Assembly (NCBI GenBank): GCA_041650595.1
Contig: JBAZKW010000007.1
Location: forward strand, 17,746-81,745
Reading direction: 5' to 3'
Length of the DNA: 64,000 nucleotides
DNA from: CALFCX01 sp041650595
GTDB taxonomy: Bacteria; Margulisbacteria; WOR-1; JAKLHX01
Under the pieces are notes generated by a model. That model was not told the origin of the DNA. It made no database searches and saw only the letters and a list, made by a program, of their open reading frames with translations. The position numbers and the translations under genes were made by a program. Below, piece by piece: positions 1 through 8,353 of the stretch; the stretch's first letter is position 1, and the number at the start of each line of letters is the position of its first letter.

Positions 1-284
1 CGGTCCTTCTGTCCTACAGGACCATTCCTTCCGCAGGAAGTGATGATGCAAAAAAAATAAAGCTGATATTTGATCTGAGCAAATTTCCGCCGCCCCTGCC
101 GACAGAGATATACTTTAATTTTTTGAGCATTGGGCCGGACAGCAAAATGAGTGACCTTTTGGGCTCTACCGACAACAAAATATCGGTGAACATAGGCAGC
201 TCTATCCATAATATTTCGGAGTCGCCGGATATGTCCATAGACGGTTCACTGGATATAATTTCGTGGAAAGTAGAAATTGAATGA
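1..284 (+). CDS. 3' end of a protein of unknown function (partial)
   Basis: An open frame runs in from the left edge and stops at TGA 282-284. About 93 residues are visible, with alternating hydrophobic and polar positions suggesting beta strands, and no recognised motif. Its stop overlaps the lnt start in an ATGA, so the two are probably translationally coupled in one operon. The start and any N-terminal domain lie outside the window. No function is assigned. Confidence 0.6.
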   Translation, partial: VLLSYRTIPSAGSDDAKKIKLIFDLSKFPPPLPTEIYFNFLSIGPDSKMSDLLGSTDNKISVNIGSSIHNISESPDMSIDGSLDIISWKVEIE

Positions 285-1717
285 AAAACCCGAATTCAAA
301 ATCGCAAATCCAGCATTGGAAGGTTGTCATATCGGCGCTTTCAGGCATTTTGTTGTCTCTGGCTTTCCCAAACGCGGATCTCGGGTTTTTTGCATGGGTG
401 GCGGTTGCTCCTTTTTTTGTCATGCTGTTTTCTGCCAATAAACGCACCGCCATTCTGTATGGATTGTCATTTGGCTTCTCGTATTTTTTGGCGGTATTTT
501 TTTGGCTGACATCGCTTTCGCGGTGGATCGGTCCGTTTGCATATTTAGCATGGATCTCGCTCAGTATGTTTCAGACGCTCTTTCTTGCGGCTTTTTCTCT
601 TGTTGCATATTTTGTGGTGAAACGATACGGTCTTGGGCTTATCAGTTCCTGCACAGTCCCTTTGCTTTGGATATTGACCGAAGTGATGCGCAGCAGGGGG
701 GAATTTGCCACCGCAGGCGGGGTGCTCGGCTATACTCAATATGATAATCCAATGGTGATTCAGATTGCATCTTTACTGCGGGTCTATGGTGTAAGCTACC
801 TTATCATTTCCGTTAATTTCGCTTTGGCAGCCTTGATAATTTTCAAAAAAGATCGTGCAAAAGCAAGGCCGGCAGTATTGTTTTCTTGTTGTCTTCTTGT
901 CGCCTCTCTTACCTTCGGTGCCTGGCGGATGCAGAGCCCGCTCGTCAAAGATCCGACAAAAGAATTTAGGATAGTCATTGTTCAGCCGAGTTTTGATCAG
1001 GCCTACAAAATGGGGCCGACCAACTCCATGACGATGCTACAGGATATTGCATCAATGACCGGCTCCACGTTGAGTTTTAAGCCTCACGCGGTGATCTGGC
1101 CGGAGACGGCTGTTATGGGTTTTCCCCAGAGATCGCCATTTGTTATGGAATTGCTTTCAAGAACTGCCGTCAGTGCGGAAGCTTTTCTTGTTACAGGGGG
1201 ATTTTTCTATGATAGCGGGAAGTTTTACAATTCCGCGTTTTCTGTTTCTTCTTCCGGCTATCTATCCTCAAGATATGATAAAGAGCATTTAATGCCTTTT
1301 GGAGAATATCTTCCCTTCCGTCCGCTCCTGTATCCGCTTCTCAAAAGCACCGGATATGTGGACAGTGACCAATCGCCGAATCCAAGTCCTTTGCCGCTGT
1401 ATGTCGGCGGCCGTAGAGTTGGGGTCCTAATATGTTTTGAATCTCTTTTTGATAACCTTGCCGCCAATCGTGCAAAAAAATCGGATTTTTTGCTGACGAT
1501 AACCAATGATGCATGGTTCGGGAGCAGCGCTGCCGCGCATCAGCACATAATGGCGGGGCCTTTTAGAGCGGTGGAAAACAATAAATATTTTGTCCAGGTT
1601 GCCAACAGCGGAATCTCGGCGGTTATAGACCCGCACGGAAGATTTGTCGCCAAAAGCAGGCTTTGGGAAAAGATCTGTATAGAAGCGATTATTTATCCAG
1701 ATATCGCCGGCCGATAA
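281..1717 (+). CDS. lnt: apolipoprotein N-acyltransferase
   Basis: This inner-membrane enzyme adds the third acyl chain to the N-terminal cysteine of lipoproteins. The N-terminal 200 or so residues are strongly hydrophobic, with several membrane segments. The C-terminal half is a nitrilase domain with the family's catalytic triad visible as E275 (IWPETA), K334 (YDKEHLMPFGEYLPF) and C385 (VLICFES). At 478 residues it is near the usual length. It starts at the ATG overlapping the upstream stop. Its last 29 bases overlap the convergent 1689-2087 gene. Lnt implies a diderm-type lipoprotein pathway. Confidence 0.95.
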   Translation: MKNPNSKSQIQHWKVVISALSGILLSLAFPNADLGFFAWVAVAPFFVMLFSANKRTAILYGLSFGFSYFLAVFFWLTSLSRWIGPFAYLAWISLSMFQTLFLAAFSLVAYFVVKRYGLGLISSCTVPLLWILTEVMRSRGEFATAGGVLGYTQYDNPMVIQIASLLRVYGVSYLIISVNFALAALIIFKKDRAKARPAVLFSCCLLVASLTFGAWRMQSPLVKDPTKEFRIVIVQPSFDQAYKMGPTNSMTMLQDIASMTGSTLSFKPHAVIWPETAVMGFPQRSPFVMELLSRTAVSAEAFLVTGGFFYDSGKFYNSAFSVSSSGYLSSRYDKEHLMPFGEYLPFRPLLYPLLKSTGYVDSDQSPNPSPLPLYVGGRRVGVLICFESLFDNLAANRAKKSDFLLTITNDAWFGSSAAAHQHIMAGPFRAVENNKYFVQVANSGISAVIDPHGRFVAKSRLWEKICIEAIIYPDIAGR

Positions 1718-2087
1718 TGACAGCCGCATAATCATCGTAGGGTTCGGGCGGTAATCTGAGCCCTGACGGGACGATACGCCATATGCCTTTCGGTTTGTTC
1801 TCCTGCCAGTAGAGCTTTCTGGCTTCCAGCGTGGAGCCTTTTTCGTTCACGAATAATATTGTTGCCTTCAGGTTTAAATAGGATATCTTTTTTTCTATAA
1901 GTTTTCCGGGCCCGCCGTTGCCAAGCAGTATAAGTTGCGGCTGATATTTGTAGCTCATTTCCGATACGGCATCAGGCAGTTCGATCGTCTTTACGATCTT
2001 TCTTTCGAGGATTGCTTTGTCTTCCAGGAGGATAGCAATACCGGACCTGTATTTTCCGGGATCAATGGAAAGTATCGTTGAAGACAT
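1689..2087 (-). CDS. RuvC/YqgF-fold (RNase H-like) protein
   Basis: A 132-residue protein opening with ILSIDPGKYRSGIAIL, the first strand pair and acidic residue of RuvC/YqgF-type RNase H folds. Further acidic residues occur mid-protein (VNEKGSTLEA) and near the C terminus (PYDDYAAVIIG), as in resolvase-like nucleases. It may be a Holliday-junction resolvase relative or a pre-16S processing nuclease; the sequence does not decide. It is last in the minus-strand trpD-lptB-lptF-DUF3084 run and its 3' end overlaps lnt on the other strand. Confidence 0.65.
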   Translation of the reverse strand: MSSTILSIDPGKYRSGIAILLEDKAILERKIVKTIELPDAVSEMSYKYQPQLILLGNGGPGKLIEKKISYLNLKATILFVNEKGSTLEARKLYWQENKPKGIWRIVPSGLRLPPEPYDDYAAVIIGRRYLDK

Positions 2088-2104
2088 GACAAAAGCCCCC
2101 CTTT

Positions 2105-3109
2105 TTAGTTTTTTATTGACAGCTCTATTTCCAGAGGTCCAGTCGAAAAAGTATCGCGAAGCGAAAGCACATTTACTTTCATGGTTTTTCCTGAGGATTT
2201 TATTGTCTTGGCAACTTCGAAGATCCTGGAATAGGGGATGGTCCCCACTGAACCGTCCGGTCCCGGGAGCATGCCTTTTGCAATAGCTTTTTCGTTAACC
2301 CTGGAAAGGAGCTCTTTAATCTTTTCTTCGATCTCAGCGGATGTCTTGGAACCGTTTATGTTGTCGGTAAGTATTATCTCTCCTTTTTGAAAAGCCTGAG
2401 TATTTTCAAAGATCTCAAAATGCACAGGGATCTCTTCTCCCAGGATCACGTTGCTTGCGGCGACCAGTCTTATCACGGCACTGCCTGCTTTGTCGGACAA
2501 AAAGCTTACGGCCTCATCCAGTTCTTTTGTGGGGATAGAAAGATAATGTTCCTTATTGCCGCCTATAGCTTTTTTTATCGCACTGTCAGTGTTCAGGAGA
2601 ATGACCGACAGCTTTTCGTTTATTTCATTTTTATCCCGGGAAACATCTATTACCGTGCTTGTAACGATATCTCCCACGCTGTAGAGCAATTGCCCGGACC
2701 TTGCCGTGGTTATTTCCTTGGACATTTTTTCTTTTGTTTTTTGGAGAGACGCGATCTCTTTTTTGGATTCTTCAAGTGTTTTGTTGAGGCGGTCGATATC
2801 ATTCAACATCCTTTGTTTGTCTTTTTTTATACCTTCAAGCTCTTTGCTGCTTGCAGAAATGTTCTTTTTGAGCTGGTCCAGTCCAAAGACCGCGGTCCTG
2901 ACATCGGATGAAACAGCAAAAAGTATAGCTCCCGTAAAGATCGCGATCGTCGCGCCCGTTATGACGGTTATCGCAATCGCCGTATGTCGCGGCCGCAAGT
3001 TAAATAACGTGAGCCTTTTTCTGCCTATGACATGGCCCACGCGGTCACCGACAAAAGCGATTAATCCCGACACTAAGACCACGATCAAAATAACTTGAAA
3101 AGCGAACAT
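2105..3109 (-). CDS. DUF3084-type membrane protein with coiled coil
   Basis: About 334 residues. The protein begins with a hydrophobic segment (FAFQVILIVVLVSGLIAFVGDRVG), then a basic stretch (GRKRLTLFNLRPRHTA) and a second membrane segment. A long Lys/Glu-rich coiled coil follows (about 85-155), then a mixed C-terminal domain. This matches my recollection of DUF3084 proteins; their function is unknown to me. I chose the ATG at 3109, four bases after the preceding stop. An upstream TTG at 3148 would overlap the permease gene by 35 bases and adds an unconserved-looking extension. Confidence 0.7.
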   Translation of the reverse strand: MFAFQVILIVVLVSGLIAFVGDRVGHVIGRKRLTLFNLRPRHTAIAITVITGATIAIFTGAILFAVSSDVRTAVFGLDQLKKNISASSKELEGIKKDKQRMLNDIDRLNKTLEESKKEIASLQKTKEKMSKEITTARSGQLLYSVGDIVTSTVIDVSRDKNEINEKLSVILLNTDSAIKKAIGGNKEHYLSIPTKELDEAVSFLSDKAGSAVIRLVAASNVILGEEIPVHFEIFENTQAFQKGEIILTDNINGSKTSAEIEEKIKELLSRVNEKAIAKGMLPGPDGSVGTIPYSRIFEVAKTIKSSGKTMKVNVLSLRDTFSTGPLEIELSIKN

Positions 3110-3113
3110 TTTT

Positions 3114-4193
3114 TTATTGTCCCGCCTTATAAAGTATCCAGCCGCCAATTCCTGCCGTTATCACATTGGGCAGCCATGCCGCAAGAAAAGGCGATATTAT
3201 TTCCATCTGTCCGGCCGCCATAGCGACGAACATCAGGACATAATAAACGAAGATTATTATAACACTTATGCCCAGGCCTATCGAAGAGGCTTTTCTTGTA
3301 GGATTAAGACCCAGAGGAGCCCCGAGCAAAGTGAATACAAAGCAGGCAAAAGGTATCGCGAGCTTTAAATTCAGCTGCATAGAAAGGTCCGTCACATTTT
3401 CCCCCATCTTTTTCTTCAGGTCAATATAGTTCTTAAGCGCGTTCCAGTTCATGTCTTCGGGGCTCTTGTTGCCTTCTTCAAGGTCTGCGGGGGTAAGCTT
3501 GAGGACAATATGCTGTTCATCGAAACGTATCAGGTGCCGGTACTGGCCTTCGTCCGAAAGAAAGTAGGTGGTCCCGTTCTTAAAGATCCACCTGTCCGCA
3601 TCCCATTCGGCTGTCTTGGCGTTTATAAGTTCGCTCAACTGCCCGTTGTTGAATTCCTGGATTATTACTCCGCTCATCACTTTGCCGGAAGATTTTCTGG
3701 CGTAAAAGATCCGTTTGAGCTGTCCGTTTTCAAGTTCAGGGATAAAAACGTTCTCTCTTATTTGCGGGGCTTTTTCAATTTTTGTTTCTATCAGCAGTCT
3801 TTTTGTCGCGTGATTAGCTTCCGGTACAACGATTTCGTAAAAAGCAAGAGTCAAAAAACTTATGGCAAGGCCCATAGAGAGGACCGGTACCATTATTCTG
3901 TAAAGGCTCACTCCGCCTGCCCTGAAAGCGATTATCTCTTTGTCGGAGGAGAATCGCGCGAAGGCAAGGAGGGACGCGAGCAACATCGCCATAGGGAAAA
4001 TATAGACCATCACGGAGGGGAGCTTGAACAGGAAAAGTTGCGCCGCTATATGTATGGGCATTCCCATTATCACAACGGCCCTGACCAGCTCGAACATGAC
4101 CATGCTTGCCGAAAGTATCAGAGTAAAAGCCGTTACCCCGAAGATAAAAGGGTCAAACAGCTCCTTTATGACATATCTGTCTATGATCTTCAT
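3114..4193 (-). CDS. LptF/LptG-family permease (YjgP/YjgQ)
   Basis: A 359-residue inner-membrane permease of the LPS-export ABC transporter. It has N-terminal membrane helices beginning MKIIDRYVIKELFDPFIFG, the conserved cytoplasmic stretch SSDKEIIAFRAGGVSL, a periplasmic beta-rich domain (about 130-255) and C-terminal helices with the LGAPLGLNPTRKASSIGLG loop. It overlaps lptB by four bases, so the ATPase and permease are coupled. Only one such permease is in the window; the second would lie elsewhere, or this one may act as a homodimer. Whether it is the F or G member cannot be told from sequence alone. Confidence 0.9.
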   Translation of the reverse strand: MKIIDRYVIKELFDPFIFGVTAFTLILSASMVMFELVRAVVIMGMPIHIAAQLFLFKLPSVMVYIFPMAMLLASLLAFARFSSDKEIIAFRAGGVSLYRIMVPVLSMGLAISFLTLAFYEIVVPEANHATKRLLIETKIEKAPQIRENVFIPELENGQLKRIFYARKSSGKVMSGVIIQEFNNGQLSELINAKTAEWDADRWIFKNGTTYFLSDEGQYRHLIRFDEQHIVLKLTPADLEEGNKSPEDMNWNALKNYIDLKKKMGENVTDLSMQLNLKLAIPFACFVFTLLGAPLGLNPTRKASSIGLGISVIIIFVYYVLMFVAMAAGQMEIISPFLAAWLPNVITAGIGGWILYKAGQ

Positions 4194-4915
4194 TTGAGGC
4201 TGAACTCTTCCCCTAAATAAGTTCTTTTTGCGGTCTCGTCGTTTGCTATAAAATTGGAATTGCCCGCAACCAAAATACTGCCTTTTTGAATTATATAAGC
4301 GCGGTCGGTTATGGAAAGGGTCTCTCTTACGTTGTGGTCGGTTATCAACACTCCCAATCCTTTGTTCTTAAGGTAGGTTATCACTTTTTGAAGCTCTGAC
4401 ACTGTGATCGGGTCTATTCCCGTAAAGGGTTCGTCCAGCAGCAGGAACGAAGGATTCATTGCCAGAGCTCTGGCTATTTCTACCCGCCTGGATTCCCCGC
4501 CGGAAAGCTGGTAGCACCTGTTGTTCCTTAAATGCGAGACGCCCAGTTCTTCAAGTACTGCGTCCAGCTTCTTTTTGTAATCGTTTTTGGGGACTATATT
4601 GGTCACTTCCCAAAGCATGATGATATTCTCTTCTACCGTGAGTTTTTTAAAGATCGAACTTTCCTGAGGCAGATATCCCATGCCCCTCTGAGCGCGTTTA
4701 TGCATAGGAAGATGGGTTATCTCATCACTGCCAAGATATACATGTCCCTCGTCCGGCTTCAAAAGGCCCACTACCATATAAAAAGTGGTTGTTTTTCCAG
4801 CACCGTTGGGACCTAAAAGTCCTACGACCTCTCCTTTGTTCACTTCTATGGATATCTCGTTTACGACCCTTCTTCCCCCAAATGATTTTATTAGCTTATC
4901 AGTTTTTATGAACAT
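4190..4915 (-). CDS. lptB: LPS export ABC transporter ATPase
   Basis: A 241-residue cytoplasmic ATPase that powers LPS transport. Visible motifs are Walker A GPNGAGKT (35-42), Q-loop Q84, signature LSGGE (137-141), Walker B FLLLDE (157-162) and H-loop H194. The DEPFTGIDPI stretch is typical of LptB. It lies between trpD and the permease on the minus strand and overlaps the permease gene by four bases. Together with that permease it indicates an outer membrane carrying an LPS-like glycolipid. Confidence 0.95.
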   Translation of the reverse strand: MFIKTDKLIKSFGGRRVVNEISIEVNKGEVVGLLGPNGAGKTTTFYMVVGLLKPDEGHVYLGSDEITHLPMHKRAQRGMGYLPQESSIFKKLTVEENIIMLWEVTNIVPKNDYKKKLDAVLEELGVSHLRNNRCYQLSGGESRRVEIARALAMNPSFLLLDEPFTGIDPITVSELQKVITYLKNKGLGVLITDHNVRETLSITDRAYIIQKGSILVAGNSNFIANDETAKRTYLGEEFSLK

Positions 4916-4939
4916 ATTTTATTCTCCCTTTATCTGATG

Positions 4940-4960
4940 GGGCAGGTTACAAACCTGCCC
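4940..4960. repeat. palindromic repeat between trpD and lptB
   Basis: A GC-rich inverted repeat with arms GGGCAGGTT/AACCTGCCC around a three-base centre, followed by TTAC. A related element with GGGCGGGTTT arms lies after mraY (19075-19095) and partly in the repeat at 52099-52137. There is no T-run, so terminator function is unlikely. Confidence 0.7.
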
Positions 4961-4975
4961 TTACATATACAACTA

Positions 4976-5992
4976 TCAATGTTTGGCGGTGAACTCAATA
5001 AGTTTCTTCAGTTTATCGAGTGCCGCGCCGGAGTCCAGCGATCTTTTTGCAAGCTCAAGACCTTCTTTTATGTCCGCTGCTTTTTTCCCCACAACTATTG
5101 CCGCCGCGGCATTCAGTAATACCACATCACGCCTGGCCCCTTTTTCTTTTCCTTCAAGGATATTTTTTGTTATCCCTGCATTTTCTTCGGAGCTGCCCCC
5201 GCTTATTGAGGAGAGCGGCTGTTTTTTTATCCCGAAATTTTCCGGTTCCACAAAATATTCTTTGATTATCCCTCCGCTCAGATGAGAGACCTTTGTACTT
5301 CCGGATATCGATATCTCATCTATGCCGTCGGTCCCGTACACTACCATAGCTGTTTCACAACCCTGGTTTTTCAGCACTTCCGCCATGACGAGTGTAAGCT
5401 TTTCGGAATAAACGCCCATCAGCTGGCCTTTGGTGTTTGCGGGATTGCTTACGGGCCCCAATATGTTGAAAATAGTCCTTATCCCGATCTCTTTCCTTGT
5501 CGGAGTGGCATGTTTCATTGCCTGGTGAAAGGCCGGTGCGAATATAAAGCCAAGGCCCACGGAATCTATGCATGAGGCCACTTTTTCCGGGGGTATATCG
5601 ATCATAACTCCGAGCTTTTCCAGAAGGTCGGCGCTGCCGCATTTACTGGAGACGGCGCGGTTGCCGTGCTTGGCGATCACAACTCCGGATCCTGCAGCTA
5701 TAAACGAAGCGACGGTGGAAATATTAAAAGTTCCTGAAACGTCCCCGCCGGTGCCGCAGGTATCGACAAAATAATCCGCTTTGGGTGACAGCTTGACAGC
5801 GTGTGCTCTCATAATTTTGGCAAAACCGGTTATTTCTTCGGATGTTTCGCCTTTTATTCTGAGTGCGGTTATCAAAGATGCGATCTGCGATGGGGTAGCT
5901 ATTCCGGTCATTATATCGTTCATTGCCTCCTCGCTTTCGCGGGAGGTTAGGTCCTGCCCTTCGACGAGCTTTTTGATACAATCCTTTATCAT
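4976..5992 (-). CDS. trpD: anthranilate phosphoribosyltransferase
   Basis: Transfers phosphoribose from PRPP to anthranilate in tryptophan synthesis. The 338-residue protein shows GTGGD (80-84), the NISTVAS stretch (90-96) and KHGNRAVSSKCGSADLLEKLG (from 108), all hallmarks of TrpD. No other trp gene occurs in the window; trpD instead precedes the LPS-export genes. An extended -10 box (TGATATAAT on the minus strand, 6004-6012) lies 11 bases before the ATG, predicting a very short leader. Confidence 0.93.
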   Translation of the reverse strand: MIKDCIKKLVEGQDLTSRESEEAMNDIMTGIATPSQIASLITALRIKGETSEEITGFAKIMRAHAVKLSPKADYFVDTCGTGGDVSGTFNISTVASFIAAGSGVVIAKHGNRAVSSKCGSADLLEKLGVMIDIPPEKVASCIDSVGLGFIFAPAFHQAMKHATPTRKEIGIRTIFNILGPVSNPANTKGQLMGVYSEKLTLVMAEVLKNQGCETAMVVYGTDGIDEISISGSTKVSHLSGGIIKEYFVEPENFGIKKQPLSSISGGSSEENAGITKNILEGKEKGARRDVVLLNAAAAIVVGKKAADIKEGLELAKRSLDSGAALDKLKKLIEFTAKH

Positions 5993-6003
5993 TTCTATAT
6001 GAG

Positions 6004-6012
6004 ATTATATCA
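6004..6012 (-). promoter_or_regulatory. extended -10 promoter element for trpD
   Basis: TGATATAAT on the minus strand, 11 bases from the trpD ATG. No convincing -35 box. It is back to back with the regulator promoter at 6028-6051. Confidence 0.5.
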
Positions 6013-6027
6013 CAAGCCCTTTACTAT

Positions 6028-6051
6028 GCTATAATGTTCAATAGTTGAACA
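6028..6051 (+). promoter_or_regulatory. extended -10 box overlapped by an inverted-repeat operator
   Basis: TGCTATAAT ends at 6035. A perfect inverted repeat TGTTCAA-TAG-TTGAACA spans 6035-6051, exactly where transcription of the downstream regulator should begin. This is a typical place for an autoregulatory operator of a winged-helix protein. It is also within 45 bases of the trpD promoter on the other strand, so the same site might affect both. Confidence 0.55.
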
Positions 6052-6056
6052 ACAAT

Positions 6057-6587
6057 ATGGACGAGCACGAACATAAAATAATTTCCGAACTGTCAAAGAA
6101 CTCAGCTGCTTCTCAACGGCATCTATCCAAAGCATCGGAATTATCTTTGGGCATGGTGAACATAGTTTTGCACCGGATGATAGAAAAAGGCTATATGAAG
6201 ATAAAACAGCTTGACGGCAGAAAAGTCCAATACCTGCTTACCCCGAAAGGTTTTTCGGAAAAAGTAAAAAAATCCAGGCAATATGTGAGCAATACGATCT
6301 CTCTGATATCCGTTATGAAAGATTCCGTTAAGAAAATACTAAGCGATTATCGCGCCCAGGGGTACAAAAAGTTTTGCGTGCTGGGAAGAGGAGAGCTGCT
6401 GTCCGTGATCGAAATGGCGGCAAAAGAGCTTGTGGTAGAAGATATTGAGTTGTCGCGTGCCGACAATGTTTCTCAGATAAAAGCCGATACGGAAATCATC
6501 TTTTGCTTAAGTGAACTTCCGCAGTCCAAGAACGGCAGACAGATCTTTGTGGATATCACACAGAAAATCGCAGAAGCCGTAGGATAG
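6057..6587 (+). CDS. MarR-type winged-helix transcriptional regulator
   Basis: About 176 residues. The N-terminal 70 residues form a winged helix-turn-helix (ISELSKNSAASQRHLSKASELSLGMVNIVLHRMIEKGYMKI...RKVQYLLTPKG). It resembles what I recall as EPS-associated MarR regulators. A C-terminal region (about 105-175) carries a Rossmann-like CVLGRGELL strand-turn, possibly a ligand-sensing part. I chose ATG 6057; an in-frame TTG at 6045 lies inside the presumed operator. It precedes a sugar-aminotransferase gene by 10 bases, consistent with control of surface-glycan genes (inference). Confidence 0.8.
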   Translation: MDEHEHKIISELSKNSAASQRHLSKASELSLGMVNIVLHRMIEKGYMKIKQLDGRKVQYLLTPKGFSEKVKKSRQYVSNTISLISVMKDSVKKILSDYRAQGYKKFCVLGRGELLSVIEMAAKELVVEDIELSRADNVSQIKADTEIIFCLSELPQSKNGRQIFVDITQKIAEAVG

Positions 6588-6597
6588 AGGAACTAAC

Positions 6598-7710
6598 ATG
6601 ACAGTGCCGATGCTCGATCTTAAAGCAGAATACGCATCAATAAAAGGGGAGATAGACTCGGCTCTGGCCAATGTGTTGTCAAGCGGCGCGTTCATTTTAG
6701 GGCCAAATGTGAGTGCTTTTGAAAAAGAATTTGCGGACTATATCGGAACAAAATATGCCTTGGGAGTGGCTTCCGGCACGGACGCGCTTTTTCTTTCGCT
6801 GAAAGCTTTGGGAATAGGAGCGGGGGACGAGGTCATCACTTCTCCTCTCACTTTCTTTGCGACATCGGAAGCCATCTCATACACCGGAGCCAAGCCGGTC
6901 TTTGTGGACGCAGACCCCGAGACGCACAATATTGATGCTATAAAGATCGAAAAAGCTGTGACAAAGGCGACTAAAGCGATTATCCCCGTGCATTTGTGGG
7001 GATTGCCGGCCGACATGGACCCCATCATGCAGACCGCAAAAAAACACGGATTATTTATTGTTGAAGACTGCGCGCAGGCTGCAGGGGCAAAGTACAGATC
7101 AAAAAAAGTCGGCTCATACGGTTCCGCCGGCTGCTTTTCTTTTTTTCCGACAAAAAATCTCGGCTGCTACGGCGACGGCGGGATGATAACGACAAATGAT
7201 GATGCTGTCTATGAAAAACTAAAACTTCTTCATCTGCACGGCAGCAAATCGCGGGGAGTACACGAGATAATCGGCTATAACAGCCGGCTTGACGAGATCC
7301 AGGCGGCAATACTCAGGGTGAAATTAAGATATTTGGATAAGTGGAACGATGCCAGAAGGAAGAACGCGGCTTATTATACTTCGGAATTTTTGAGTCTCGG
7401 CATAAAATGTCCGGCCGAGCCGCAGGGAACAAGGCATGTGTACCATCAGTACACGATGGAGATGGATGGCAGGGAACCCGCAATAGAACACCTTAAAGCG
7501 AACGGGGTTTCGGCTTTTGTTTACTATCCCAATCCTCTGCATCTGCAAAAAGCTTATGACAACTTGGGTTATAAAAAAGGTGATTTCCCGGAAAGTGAAA
7601 AAATAGGTTTAAGGATGCTTTCAATACCGGTACATCCTTTTCTTTCGGACAGTGAAAAAGATACTGTAACAGCAGCTTTGAAGGGTTTTAAGCACAAAAA
7701 AGCGGTTTGA
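6598..7710 (+). CDS. DegT/DnrJ/EryC1/StrS-family PLP aminotransferase
   Basis: A 370-residue fold-type I aminotransferase acting on nucleotide-linked keto-sugars. The PLP-binding lysine is K186 in SFFPTKNLGCYGDGG. Conserved features include SGTDALFLSLKALGIGAGDEVI, HLWGLPADMD, EDCAQAAGA and GYNSRLDEIQAAIL. It follows the winged-helix regulator in the same operon. No sugar dehydratase or glycosyltransferase is adjacent, so the precise substrate is unknown; surface polysaccharide synthesis is the family expectation. Confidence 0.92.
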   Translation: MTVPMLDLKAEYASIKGEIDSALANVLSSGAFILGPNVSAFEKEFADYIGTKYALGVASGTDALFLSLKALGIGAGDEVITSPLTFFATSEAISYTGAKPVFVDADPETHNIDAIKIEKAVTKATKAIIPVHLWGLPADMDPIMQTAKKHGLFIVEDCAQAAGAKYRSKKVGSYGSAGCFSFFPTKNLGCYGDGGMITTNDDAVYEKLKLLHLHGSKSRGVHEIIGYNSRLDEIQAAILRVKLRYLDKWNDARRKNAAYYTSEFLSLGIKCPAEPQGTRHVYHQYTMEMDGREPAIEHLKANGVSAFVYYPNPLHLQKAYDNLGYKKGDFPESEKIGLRMLSIPVHPFLSDSEKDTVTAALKGFKHKKAV

Positions 7711-7712
7711 TG

Positions 7713-7721
7713 TGCTATAAT
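7713..7721 (+). promoter_or_regulatory. extended -10 promoter before the RRM gene
   Basis: TGCTATAAT right after the aminotransferase stop predicts a start near 7728 and a leader of about 120 bases before the ATG at 7850. The leader has a repeated AGCATCT (near 7757 and just before the start codon) and an AAGGAG Shine-Dalgarno. Long leaders are common for RNA-binding proteins that control their own mRNA (inference). Confidence 0.5.
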
Positions 7722-7849
7722 AAAAAAGTCGAGTTTAATGATTAGAGAGTAAAGAGCATCTGCATCTTTTTCGTGAGTGAATCTTTTAAACAATTCCTCA
7801 ATAGTCATTAATCAGCAGAAAAAATATATTAATCAAGGAGCATCTTTTC

Positions 7850-8143
7850 ATGAAGAGCATATTCGTAGGCAACCTTCCGTGGTCGGCCACAGATGCCGAA
7901 CTTTCAGCAAAATTTTCTGAATTTGGCAATGTGATCTCGGCCAGGATAGTGACCGATAAGTTCACGAACAAGTCGCGCGGATTCGGATTTGTTGATATGG
8001 AAGACGCCGATGCCCAAAAAGCTATTGCCGCCATGAGCGGACAAAAGTGGGGCGATCGCGAACTGACAGTCAACGAAGCCAAGCCCAAGTCTGACCGTCC
8101 CAGAGACGGCGGCGGACAGAGACGTTCATTCGACAGATATTAA
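7850..8143 (+). CDS. small RRM-domain RNA-binding protein
   Basis: A 97-residue protein made of one RNA-recognition motif, with RNP2 IFVGNL (4-9) and RNP1 KSRGFGFV (41-48) carrying the aromatic RNA-stacking residues, then a short Arg/Gly/Gln-rich tail (80-97). This layout matches bacterial glycine-rich RRM proteins, such as cyanobacterial Rbp proteins, often cold-induced. A strong AAGGAG site precedes the ATG. A structured terminator follows at 8167-8231, so it is probably a single-gene unit. Confidence 0.93.
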   Translation: MKSIFVGNLPWSATDAELSAKFSEFGNVISARIVTDKFTNKSRGFGFVDMEDADAQKAIAAMSGQKWGDRELTVNEAKPKSDRPRDGGGQRRSFDRY

Positions 8144-8166
8144 TTAATATCGTTGACTAACATGAG

Positions 8167-8231
8167 CCCCGCACTTTCTGTTTCATGGCAAATTTTAATT
8201 AGCCAGGCGATAGAAAGTGCGGGGTTTTTTT
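8167..8231 (+). terminator. Rho-independent terminator with structured loop
   Basis: A 13-bp perfect stem (CCCCGCACTTTCT with its complement) is followed by seven T. The long loop contains a second inverted repeat (TGGC...GCCA with inner AATT/AATT), so the RNA could fold as a two-tier hairpin. It ends the RRM transcript. Confidence 0.88.
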
Positions 8232-8278
8232 GTGTCCGGAAGAATCTATAAAGCAGGGTGTAAAAAAACCGAATAACC

Positions 8279-8308
8279 TTCACACAAAAAAAATGGAAGT
8301 GATAAAAT
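8279..8308 (+). promoter_or_regulatory. candidate promoter of the rseC-rnf operon
   Basis: TTCACA and TAAAAT are separated by 18 bases, about 45 bases before the TTG start of the rseC-like gene, and lie after the RRM terminator. Both boxes are one or two changes from consensus. Confidence 0.4.
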
Positions 8309-8353
8309 TGTAAAGGTTTATCCTTAGCTCGCTGAAAAGAAAAAGGTTTTATC

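Noticed and set aside
3510..4220. Plus-strand open frame of 236 codons
   Set aside because: Opposite the LptF/G permease; the translation is Tyr/His-rich nonsense typical of antisense frames.
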